Assembly: GCF_028550395.1 (NCBI RefSeq)
Contig: NZ_JAQQKW010000011.1
Coordinates: forward strand, 1 to 64,000
Origin: Asticcacaulis currens
GTDB taxonomy: Bacteria; Pseudomonadota; Alphaproteobacteria; Caulobacterales; Caulobacteraceae
Length of the DNA stretch: 64,000 nucleotides
Direction: 5' to 3'
A program made the translations under genes and the position numbers. This document shows, in pieces, positions 57,645 through 64,000 of the stretch; the first letter of the stretch is position 1; every line of letters starts with the position of its first letter. Under the pieces are notes generated by a model that was given only the letters and a program-made list of their open reading frames with translations, was not told where the DNA came from and made no database searches.

Positions 57645-58304
57645 ATGGCGCTGGTCGTTCAAACGCTCTCCGAACAGATCTTTACCCTCGTCCGGGACCG
57701 GATCATTTCCGGGTCCCTGCCCGTGGAGGTCGCCATCCGTCAGGACGCCCTGGCGGCGGAGCTGGGGGTCAGCAAGATCCCTCTGCGTGAGGCGCTGGTG
57801 CGTCTGGAGCAGGAAGGCCTCCTCAGCTCTCAGGCCAATCGCGGTTTCTTCGTGCGCCCCATGACCGCCTCTGAGGCCGAAGAAGTCTATGCCCTGCGCC
57901 TGAAGATCGAGCCGGAAGCCGTGGCGCAGGCCGCCGCCCTGGCTACGCCCGCCGACCACAAGGCGGCCCGTGAGGCGCTGGAGGCGCTGGACCGTGCCGC
58001 CTCGGAAGATCACAAGAGCGAAGTCGGTCGGCTGAACCGCGCCTTCCACCTGTCGCTGGTGCGCCCGCTGGGCCGTCAGGTGACCTTGCAGATCATCGAA
58101 CGCCTCAACATCATCGCCGAGCGCTACGTCTCCAAGCACCTTGAGCCCGCCGGCCGCGACGACCGCGCGCATCAGGAACACTCCACGCTTCTCGATCTGT
58201 GGATGCGCGGCAAGGGCGAAGAGGCGTCCGAACTGATGCACGCGCATATCGCCGAAACGCTCTACGATCTGCGCAAGGAATTCGAGAACGACAAGCGGGC
58301 CTGA
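57645..58304 (+). CDS. GntR-family regulator, FadR/FCD subfamily
   Basis: A 219-residue repressor-type protein: winged helix at about 8-75 (IRQDALAAELGVSKIPLREAL, of which LAAELGVSKIPLREAL is the recognition part) and an FCD effector domain (about 85-205) with the usual metal-binding histidines in FHLSLV, HSTLL and HAHI. Start ATG 57645 follows AAGAG. FCD regulators commonly sense organic or amino acids and bind GTATAC-like dyads. As the only regulator in the hydroxyproline region, it is the candidate for the GTATAC-type sites listed here; that link is inferred. Confidence 0.9.
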   Translation: MALVVQTLSEQIFTLVRDRIISGSLPVEVAIRQDALAAELGVSKIPLREALVRLEQEGLLSSQANRGFFVRPMTASEAEEVYALRLKIEPEAVAQAAALATPADHKAAREALEALDRAASEDHKSEVGRLNRAFHLSLVRPLGRQVTLQIIERLNIIAERYVSKHLEPAGRDDRAHQEHSTLLDLWMRGKGEEASELMHAHIAETLYDLRKEFENDKRA

Positions 58305-58337
58305 TACCCAGGGTCATTGAAAATGACTCTGGGTATG
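58305..58337 (+). repeat. Second copy of the ATACCnAGnGTCATT hairpin
   Basis: Arms 58305-58319 and 58323-58337 around a GAA loop pair at 14 of 15 positions plus one G-U. It starts right after the GntR stop and matches the hairpin at 7223-7255 after the pectinesterase. Confidence 0.72.
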
Positions 58338-58393
58338 CCTTCGTTGGTATGCCCCCCCCCAGCGCAGCAAAACCGTCACACTCGAACGGTAAG

Positions 58394-58419
58394 AAGCTCC
58401 CGTTTCCGGGAGCTTTTTT
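58394..58419 (+). terminator. Hairpin with T-run overlapping the PHP gene ribosome-binding site
   Basis: AAGCTCCCG (58394-58402) pairs with CGGGAGCTT (58407-58415) over a TTTC loop, followed by more T residues to 58419. The 3' arm contains GGGAG, the only good Shine-Dalgarno for ATG 58421. It could terminate GntR transcripts and at the same time hide the start of the next gene. Confidence 0.7.
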
Positions 58420-58420
58420 C

Positions 58421-59791
58421 ATGCGTCTGCCCTGTCTTGCCTTGACCATTCTGATCGCTCTCACCGGCCGCGTCCACGCCGAAGAGGCGCGCGCCTGGCT
58501 GGCCGGGGATCACCATGTCCACAGCCGCTTTTCCGGCAAGCGCGCCGAAGACGGCACCTATGTGCTGGGCAAGGACGGCATCTACACCCTGCCCGACAAT
58601 GCCCGCCACGCCCGCCAGTACGGCCTGAGCTGGGTCGTGCTGATCGACCACGGTGGCGAAGGCCTGTCGAAACTGCGCTACGAACAGGCCTATCCGGAGT
58701 TTTTACAGGCGCGTCAGGCAGTGCCGGACCTGATCCAGTTCTTTGGTATGGAACTCGATACGCCGGGCGGCGACCATTCGAGCCTGATCATGGCCATCGA
58801 CCCGCAGGAGGCCGAGACGCTGCGCCATCTCGAAAGCACCTATGCGGCCCATGAAACGAAAGACCCGGCCCGTGACGACCCGGCGCGCATGATCGCGGCG
58901 CTGGCCGAGATGCAGGGGCTGACCCCCCGCCCGCTCGTCATCGCCAATCACCCGTCGCGCGGCGCGTCTTCGCCCGATGGCTATGGCCGCCATACGCCGC
59001 AATCCCTGCGCCGATGGATGGACACCGCCCCCGACGTCGCCATCGGCATGGAAGGCGCGCCGGGCCATCAGGGGGCCAGCCTCAAGATCGGGGCGACGCC
59101 CGACACCCTGCGCAAGCGCGGCTATTACGAGCAGTCGCCGACCTATGGCGGGTTTGACGCCATGACGGCGCGCTTGGGCGGCGTGTGGGACGGACTTCTG
59201 GGCGAAGGCCGCCACTTCGTGGTTACCGCCACCTCGGACTCGCACCGCAATGTCGCCGACGGCGGCGAAGACTTCTGGCCCGGTCAGTACGCCAAGACCT
59301 GGGTCAAGGCGCGCAAGGACCCGGCGGACATTCTCGACGGCCTGCGCAAGGGCCGCGTCTTCGTGGCCACCGGCGATCTGGTCAGCGAACTGGATATGGA
59401 CATCGCCGGGGCCAATCTGGGCGACACGGCAGAGGTCAAAAAGGGCCAGACGGTGCGCGTCTCGGTACGCCTGCGCACGCCCGCCGGGCCGAACGCCCAC
59501 GGCGATCACCCGCAATTAGAGCGCGTGGACCTGATCATGGGGGACGTGACCGGACAGGTGGCTGAGCGCAACCCAACGACCCGCGTGGTGAAGAGCTTTA
59601 CCCCCGCCGACTGGACGCGCGAGGGGGAGGTCATCACCCTGAACTGGGCCTTTACCGCCACCACCGACGCCTATCTGCGTCTGCGCGGCACAGCGACCGA
59701 TGAGGCCGAGCCCCTGCCCGATCCGCTGGGTGAAAACCCGTGGCCGGACCTGTGGGTCTATGGCAGCCCGGTCTATATCGAGGTGCGGTAA
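58421..59791 (+). CDS. Secreted PHP-domain metallohydrolase (CehA/McbA family)
   Basis: A 456-residue exported protein: signal peptide about 1-21 (ends VHAEE), then PHP metal-binding motifs GDHHVHSRFSG near 30, IDHGGEG near 78, ANHPSRG near 180 and TSDSHRN near 275, giving a multi-metal site, with a C-terminal beta domain (about 320-456). Relatives split phosphoesters, carbamates or other esters; the substrate here is unknown. Upstream lies a terminator-like hairpin covering the ribosome-binding site. It may belong to the preceding locus only by proximity. Confidence 0.8.
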   Translation: MRLPCLALTILIALTGRVHAEEARAWLAGDHHVHSRFSGKRAEDGTYVLGKDGIYTLPDNARHARQYGLSWVVLIDHGGEGLSKLRYEQAYPEFLQARQAVPDLIQFFGMELDTPGGDHSSLIMAIDPQEAETLRHLESTYAAHETKDPARDDPARMIAALAEMQGLTPRPLVIANHPSRGASSPDGYGRHTPQSLRRWMDTAPDVAIGMEGAPGHQGASLKIGATPDTLRKRGYYEQSPTYGGFDAMTARLGGVWDGLLGEGRHFVVTATSDSHRNVADGGEDFWPGQYAKTWVKARKDPADILDGLRKGRVFVATGDLVSELDMDIAGANLGDTAEVKKGQTVRVSVRLRTPAGPNAHGDHPQLERVDLIMGDVTGQVAERNPTTRVVKSFTPADWTREGEVITLNWAFTATTDAYLRLRGTATDEAEPLPDPLGENPWPDLWVYGSPVYIEVR

Positions 59792-59800
59792 ACCCGTATG

Positions 59801-59905
59801 GAGCGGGATGATTTTAAAATAGAAGCCTCATCCCGCTCAAAATTTTTTTGTTTTATCGCGATATTTTTGTCGAAAACCGCTCACACTTTTCGACATATCG
59901 CTCTA
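59801..59905 (-). repeat. Dispersed repeat family A, copy 2 in the same form as 8701-8800
   Basis: GAGCGGGATGATTTTAAAA, then TTATCGCGATATTTTTGTC and GAAAACCGCTCACACTTTTCG, ending ATATCGCTCT; almost colinear with 8701-8800. It fills the gap between the PHP gene and the DCC protein gene. Confidence 0.75.
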
Positions 59906-59932
59906 AACAGCGCGCTCGTGCGTAGAACGCGC

Positions 59933-60373
59933 ATGACCCAGACACCCGACCCCTCCGATACGCCCGCCCCCGAAATCGCCGCCTGCGGCACGGTCTGCCG
60001 CGAGGGCCTGACCGTCTATTTCGATGGGTCCTGTGCCCTTTGTTCCACCGAAATCCGCTACTATTCGGCGCGCGCGAGCGAAGCCCTGCGCTTTGTCGAT
60101 GTGGCCGACCACGCGGTGACGCCTGAGCCCGACCTGCCGCGTGAGGCGGCGCTGAAACGCCTGCACGTGCGTCAGCCCGATGGCTCGCTACTGTCCGGGG
60201 CACAGGCCTTCATCGCCATCTGGTCGCAGGTGCCCGGCTGGCGCTGGCTGGCGCGGCTGGCCCGCCTGCCCGGCGTGGCGTGGTGTCTTGAGCGCGCCTA
60301 CCGCGCCTTCCTGCCCGTGCGTCCCACCCTGTCGCGCCTCGCCCGCGCTTTGGGGGCCCGACCGGTGCGCTAG
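59933..60373 (+). CDS. DCC1-like thiol-disulfide oxidoreductase family protein (DUF393)
   Basis: A 146-residue protein with the DCC hallmark VYFDGSCALCSTEIRYY (Cys34 and Cys37, a CxxC pair) and the usual downstream SGAQAFIAIW and basic, helical C-terminus. The family is thioredoxin-like in fold and predicted to act in thiol redox; no substrate is established. Start ATG 59933 excludes the upstream repeat, which would otherwise be translated. The TAG stop at 60371 is the first three bases of the next repeat element. Confidence 0.82.
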   Translation: MTQTPDPSDTPAPEIAACGTVCREGLTVYFDGSCALCSTEIRYYSARASEALRFVDVADHAVTPEPDLPREAALKRLHVRQPDGSLLSGAQAFIAIWSQVPGWRWLARLARLPGVAWCLERAYRAFLPVRPTLSRLARALGARPVR

Positions 60374-60506
60374 ATCATAATGTTTTTGGCAAAAACATTA
60401 TGATCTCGCATTTTTTTGCCCCTCGCCGGGTACGGGCTCCGCCACCTTGGCCGCCGCCGCAATGGCGGCTTGAGCGGAATGATTTGAAAGAAATCCTTCC
60501 GCTTTA
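60371..60506 (-). repeat. Dispersed repeat family B, reversed full copy
   Basis: A 16-base perfect stem (60372-60387 and 60391-60406, loop GGC) followed by TTTTTTT, then the reversed conserved stretch (CCCCTCGCCGGG, GCCACCTTGGCCGCCGCC) and AGCGGAA/TTCCGCT arms to 60503. Same structure as 11007-11143 in the opposite orientation. The first stem plus T-run is a good terminator for the DCC gene. The remaining gap to the fasciclin gene (60507-60613) presumably contains its promoter. Confidence 0.78.
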
Positions 60507-60613
60507 GTCTTCTAATCTAAACGTCGCCACGCGCCGTATAGGTATCCAGAAGCGCTTCTGATTTCGAGTTTATCGCCACGTTCGGCATCCCCCAACAGAC
60601 GGAGACTAAACCC

Positions 60614-61162
60614 ATGATTAAGCGCAATCTATTGCATAAGCTGACCATCGCCCTCTTGGCCACCAGCCTGACCCTGCCGGCCGCCGCCATGGCCCACGAT
60701 CACGGCGCCAAGCCCACCACGACCATCGTCGAGACCGCCGCCGGCAATCCGAACTTCAGCACGCTGGTCGCGGCGGTGAAGGCCGCCGATCTGGTCGGCA
60801 CCCTGTCCGGTCCCGGTCCCTTCACGGTGTTTGCCCCGACCAATGCCGCCTTCGACGCCCTGCCGCAGGGCACGGTTGCCACGCTGCTGAAGCCGGAAAA
60901 CAAGGCCAAGCTGACCAAGGTCCTGACCTATCACGTCGTCGCCGGTAAGGTGAAGGCCGCCGACCTGATCGCCGCCATCAACGCCCATAATGGCAAGTAC
61001 ACCATCACCACCGTCAGCGGCGATACGCTGGTTGCCTCGCTGTCGGGCGGCAAGGTGCTGCTGACCGACGAAGCGGGCGGTGTGGCCACCGTCACCACAA
61101 CCGACCTCTATCAGAAGAACGGCGTCATACACGTCATCGACAAGGTCGTTCTGCCGAAATAA
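60614..61162 (+). CDS. Secreted fasciclin (FAS1) domain protein
   Basis: A 182-residue exported protein: signal peptide about 1-27 (ends AMAHD), then one FAS1 domain with the H1 motif FTVFAPTNAAFDALP near 75 and the H2 region YHVVAGKVKAADL near 113. FAS1 proteins mediate surface adhesion or matrix contacts; bacterial single-domain forms are poorly understood. It has its own terminator (61175-61206). Confidence 0.92.
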   Translation: MIKRNLLHKLTIALLATSLTLPAAAMAHDHGAKPTTTIVETAAGNPNFSTLVAAVKAADLVGTLSGPGPFTVFAPTNAAFDALPQGTVATLLKPENKAKLTKVLTYHVVAGKVKAADLIAAINAHNGKYTITTVSGDTLVASLSGGKVLLTDEAGGVATVTTTDLYQKNGVIHVIDKVVLPK

Positions 61163-61174
61163 CCCTGCCTGTAC

Positions 61175-61206
61175 AGAGGTCCGGAGCTGCGTTCCGGACC
61201 TCTTTT
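61175..61206 (+). terminator. Rho-independent terminator after fasciclin gene
   Basis: Perfect 11-base arms AGAGGTCCGGA (61175-61185) and TCCGGACCTCT (61193-61203), then TTT. Confidence 0.82.
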
Positions 61207-61230
61207 CTGTCCGCCCGGAAAGGTCACGCA

Positions 61231-61431
61231 ATGGATATCATCGTCAATATCGCCATCGGCCTGTCCCTGCTGGTCGTGCTGGCGACCTTCATCATGGGCA
61301 TGTTCGCCTTTGCCCAGAACGGCAAGGAGGCGGGCGCCAGGCTCAACAAGGCGATGGAATGGCGCGTGCGTACCCAGATTATCGCCATCGGCATCCTGAT
61401 CCTCAGCATGGCGATCAAGGCCGGGTCGTGA
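61231..61431 (+). CDS. Small HIG1-domain (twin transmembrane) protein
   Basis: A 66-residue inner-membrane protein with two helices (about 4-28 and 47-64) joined by a basic loop containing ARLNKAMEWRVRTQ. It matches the HIG1/twin-transmembrane family common in Alphaproteobacteria, related to mitochondrial factors that associate with cytochrome oxidase. AAAGG lies about 8 bases before the ATG. Role in respiratory supercomplexes is known only for eukaryotic relatives. Confidence 0.82.
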   Translation: MDIIVNIAIGLSLLVVLATFIMGMFAFAQNGKEAGARLNKAMEWRVRTQIIAIGILILSMAIKAGS

Positions 61432-61519
61432 CGTTTTCCGGAATTGGAAGGTCAATCTTGTCGGTTCGTTAACATGACAATGTTATCAAAAGGCGGGGTA
61501 ACCTGTCTGCCGATTGCCT

Positions 61520-63493
61520 ATGCCCAACCTGTTCCGCTCTGTTTCGTACCACCCGCACCTTTTGCGTCAGGCCTATCGCACCCTGGGACCGATGCTGGTG
61601 GTCAATCTGGCCTGCGTGCTCGGGACCAGCCTTCTGCTCGACGTTGGAAACCATCCTCTGCTGTTTGGATGGGTGGTGGTGCATATAACGGTCATCCTGA
61701 TCCGCGGCGGCTCGTGGGCGCGTTTTCATCAGGACAAGCGTAACTGGCGGCGCAAGAGCGATTATCAGTCCTGGAAGGCCAGCTACACGGCGGGCCTGCT
61801 GGTGTCCGGCAGCCTGTGGTCGGCTCTGGCCCTCTATCTGTTTGCCAAACATCCTGAGACGGCCTCCGTCGAAGCGCAGTACGCCGTCCTGATCATCCTG
61901 TCGGCGCTGGCGGGCGGCGCCACCGGGGTTACCTCCAGCTTTGCGCGCGCCGGCAGCGTCTATATCGGCCTGCTGCTGCTGCCCGCCTCCCTGACCCTCC
62001 TGACCCACGACCACATACATCGCACCCTGGGCCTGCTGGGCCTGATCTTCTGCGGCGTCATGCTGGTGACGCTTCGCGGCAATCATCGCCTGCTGGTGCG
62101 TAATCTCACTCTCGAAGACCGCAATCTCAGCCTGATCAAGCAGCTCAGCGAGGTCAATCACGCGCTGGAGGAAAAGGTGATCGAGCGCACCGAGAGTCTG
62201 GCCAGACTGGCGCATACGGACAAGCTGACGGGCCTTCTCAACCGTTACGGCCTGTTCGACTGGCACCAGAAGCGCCTGGCGCACGCACCAACCAGCCGCA
62301 CGGCCGTCTTCTTCCTCGATCTCGACCGTTTCAAGCAGGTCAATGACGCCCTCAGCCACGAGGCCGGCGACAAGGTGCTGAGCGCCATCGCCCGTCAGAT
62401 CGAGGCGGTGGCCCCGGCGGACGCCCGGCTGGCGCGCTGGGGCGGTGATGAGTTTGTTCTGGCCTGCCCCGTTAACGGCGACCTCAACGACCTTGTCGAT
62501 CAGGTCTCCGACGCCGTGTCGCACGCCGTCGATATTCCGCTGAACATCGAAGGCACCGACCTCAAACTGGGGGTCAGTATCGGCTGGGCCTGTCATCCCG
62601 ACCATGACAAGACCTTCCCGGACATCATCCACGCTGCCGATCTGGCCACCACCGAGGTCAAGCGCAGCGGCCGCGGCCGGACGCTGGCCTTTGACGAAAC
62701 CTTTGCCGAAAGCCTGCGTCGCCGCTTCAACCTCAGCCGCGCCCTCAGCGAAGCCATCGGCAGCGACGCGCTTCAGGTCGCCTATCAGCCGATCGTCTGC
62801 GCCCGCACCCGGGCGCTATTGTCCTATGAGGCCCTGTGTCGCTGGCATCATCCGCAACTGGGCCTCATCCGACCGGATGAATTTATCCGTCTGGCCGAAG
62901 ACACCGACCGCATCGTCGCACTGGGCAACTGGGTCCTGGAACGCGCCTGCGCCGATGCGGCCCACTGGCGGCGCAAAGGCCTCACCGCCAAGGTGGCGGT
63001 CAATGTCTCGGTCAAACAACTGACGCTCGACACCTTTGCGCTGCATCTGGTGTCCATACTGGCGCGTACCGGTCTGGCCCCGTCCTGTCTGGAGATCGAA
63101 GTGACCGAAAGCGTTTTCGATGACGGTCATATCGAACAGGTGACCCAGACGATCAAACACCTCAAGACGCTGGGCGTGCATATCCATATCGACGATTTCG
63201 GCACCGGCTATTCGTCTCTGTCGCGCCTGCGCCACCTCAATGCCAATGGCATCAAGATAGATCAGTCCTTCGTCGCCGACCTCAACGGTCAGAGTAAGGC
63301 CATTATCGAAAGCACCATACTGATCGCCCGTGCCTTTGACCTGACCATCGTGGCCGAAGGGGTGGAAACGGACGAACAGCGCGAAACCCTGCGCACGCTG
63401 GGCGTGGATCAGCTTCAGGGCTATCTGCTGGGCCGCCCGCAGCGCCTGAGCGATATTCTCGACGCGGGCATGACGAGCGAGACCGCCGCCTGA
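61520..63493 (+). CDS. Membrane-bound GGDEF-EAL cyclic-di-GMP protein
   Basis: A 657-residue protein with about six N-terminal membrane helices (about 20-195), a short coiled-coil, a GGDEF domain (about 230-390) and an EAL domain (about 405-650). Both look catalytically complete: RWGGDEF for diguanylate cyclase; YEALCRW, NVSVKQL, EVTES, DDFGTGYSSL, KIDQSF and AEGVET for phosphodiesterase. The balance of the two activities cannot be told. ATG 61520 chosen over an in-frame TTG at 61514. A terminator hairpin follows. Confidence 0.92.
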   Translation: MPNLFRSVSYHPHLLRQAYRTLGPMLVVNLACVLGTSLLLDVGNHPLLFGWVVVHITVILIRGGSWARFHQDKRNWRRKSDYQSWKASYTAGLLVSGSLWSALALYLFAKHPETASVEAQYAVLIILSALAGGATGVTSSFARAGSVYIGLLLLPASLTLLTHDHIHRTLGLLGLIFCGVMLVTLRGNHRLLVRNLTLEDRNLSLIKQLSEVNHALEEKVIERTESLARLAHTDKLTGLLNRYGLFDWHQKRLAHAPTSRTAVFFLDLDRFKQVNDALSHEAGDKVLSAIARQIEAVAPADARLARWGGDEFVLACPVNGDLNDLVDQVSDAVSHAVDIPLNIEGTDLKLGVSIGWACHPDHDKTFPDIIHAADLATTEVKRSGRGRTLAFDETFAESLRRRFNLSRALSEAIGSDALQVAYQPIVCARTRALLSYEALCRWHHPQLGLIRPDEFIRLAEDTDRIVALGNWVLERACADAAHWRRKGLTAKVAVNVSVKQLTLDTFALHLVSILARTGLAPSCLEIEVTESVFDDGHIEQVTQTIKHLKTLGVHIHIDDFGTGYSSLSRLRHLNANGIKIDQSFVADLNGQSKAIIESTILIARAFDLTIVAEGVETDEQRETLRTLGVDQLQGYLLGRPQRLSDILDAGMTSETAA

Positions 63494-63497
63494 CGCT

Positions 63498-63527
63498 AAA
63501 AAACCCCGGAGCCTTCGCCCCGGGGTT
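63498..63527. terminator. Bidirectional rho-independent terminator
   Basis: AACCCCGG (63502-63509) pairs with CCGGGGTT (63520-63527). On the minus strand it is followed by a run of six T, so it chiefly ends the TonB receptor transcript coming from the right. Confidence 0.8.
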
Positions 63528-63551
63528 ATTCATTCAGAGCCGAACGTCAGA

Positions 63552-64000
63552 TCAGAACTGCCAGTTCAGGCCGACAAACACCGTGCGGCCCGACGTCGTG
63601 GTGTTCCACAGACGCTTGGCCCCGCGCGCGGCGTCGCCGCCCGGCCAGAAGCTGTTGTACTGGATTTCCTTCTCGTCGGTCAGGTTGATGCCGTCCAGCG
63701 TCAGGCGCAGTTTCGGCGTCACCTGCCAGAAGGCCGCCGCGTCCACATAGGTGGTCGAGGCAAAGCCACCGCCGTCGATCGGATAGTCCGAGCGGAAGTT
63801 TTCGGAGACGCGCGCCCCCCATTTGGCGGTTTCATAATAGATGGTCAGGTTGTGGTTGACGTCCGACACGCCCCACAGCGGCCCCTTCACATCGACGCCC
63901 TGCACCGAATTGATCGTCGTGGTGTCGATAAAGGTGACATTGGCGACCATGCCCAGATTGTTGAACGGCGCGGGCAGGAAGACGAAATCCGTCTGACCGC
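63552..64000 (-). CDS. TonB-dependent receptor, C-terminal end (partial)
   Basis: The reading frame runs off the right edge. About 149 residues are visible: barrel strands such as NLTIYYETAKWGARVSEN and PKLRLTLDGINLTDE, ending in TVFVGLNWQF with the terminal phenylalanine required for barrel assembly. The DGINLTDE segment is typical of carbohydrate-type TonB receptors of Caulobacterales, like the one at 2087. Substrate and N-terminal features are outside the window. Confidence 0.88.
   Translation of the reverse strand, partial: GQTDFVFLPAPFNNLGMVANVTFIDTTTINSVQGVDVKGPLWGVSDVNHNLTIYYETAKWGARVSENFRSDYPIDGGGFASTTYVDAAAFWQVTPKLRLTLDGINLTDEKEIQYNSFWPGGDAARGAKRLWNTTTSGRTVFVGLNWQF

Noticed and set aside
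1-64000. CRISPR arrays, prophage, transposases, tRNA or rRNA genes
   Set aside because: I scanned for regularly spaced direct repeats, integrase or transposase motifs and rRNA-like sequence and saw none; tRNAs cannot be fully excluded by eye.

Overview
The window reads as chromosomal DNA of a high-GC alphaproteobacterium, most likely Caulobacteraceae (Asticcacaulis-like). The reasons are several Caulobacter-style TonB-dependent receptors, a FecI/FecR cell-surface signalling module, many secreted plant-polysaccharide hydrolases, a DUF3422 protein, a HIG1-type small protein, and an intergenic repeat ending in TAGAGC of the kind common in Alphaproteobacteria. The genus is inferred, not proven. 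I see no rRNA, tRNA, CRISPR, phage or transposase genes.

Layout. 0-0.2 kb: end of a CoA-transferase subunit. 0.4-7.2 kb: ECF sigma factor, FecR anti-sigma, an STN-domain TonB receptor, an esterase and a pectin methylesterase, together a signalling-controlled pectin locus. 7.4-8.7 kb: DUF3422 protein. 9-17 kb: Zn alcohol dehydrogenase, IclR regulator, GH43, GH95 and a hexuronate-type MFS transporter, a sugar/uronate catabolic group. 17-23.3 kb: MacA/ABC/MacB-like exporter facing a two-component system. 23.4-24.1 kb: TorF-like porin. 24.3-28.9 kb: dctA facing dctB-dctD, with two tandem dyad sites between them. 29-41 kb: amino-acid permease, an unassigned Tat-exported toroidal glycosidase-like protein, TonB receptor, JmjC/cupin protein, Ldh-family reductase and a DPP4-like peptidase. 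41-52.4 kb: GH3, carboxylesterase, GH3, LacI regulator and GH2 beta-galactosidase. 52.6-58.3 kb: small orphan protein, Xaa-Pro peptidase, D-amino-acid (D-hydroxyproline) dehydrogenase, DapA-family deaminase, 4-hydroxyproline epimerase and GntR regulator. 58.4-64 kb: PHP metallohydrolase, DCC protein, fasciclin protein, HIG1 protein, GGDEF-EAL protein and the end of another TonB receptor.

The most interesting reading is that 29-58 kb forms one catabolic network for proline/hydroxyproline-rich plant wall glycoproteins (extensins, arabinogalactan proteins). It combines glycosidases to strip the sugars, prolyl peptidases to cut the backbone, a receptor and a permease for uptake, and the first three steps of the 4-hydroxyproline pathway. 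Related GTATAC-centred operator-like sites lie in front of the permease, receptor/cupin, DPP4-Ldh, GH2 and dehydrogenase/deaminase units and near the GntR gene. This is inference from gene content and motif similarity.

Other notable points: a DctD regulator lacking the sigma54-contact GAFTGA motif; hairpin/T-tract structures immediately before two start regions; LacI-type operators between two divergent glycosidase units; and two dispersed repeat families whose ends supply the TAG stop codon of several genes, twice filling exactly the space between two convergent genes.
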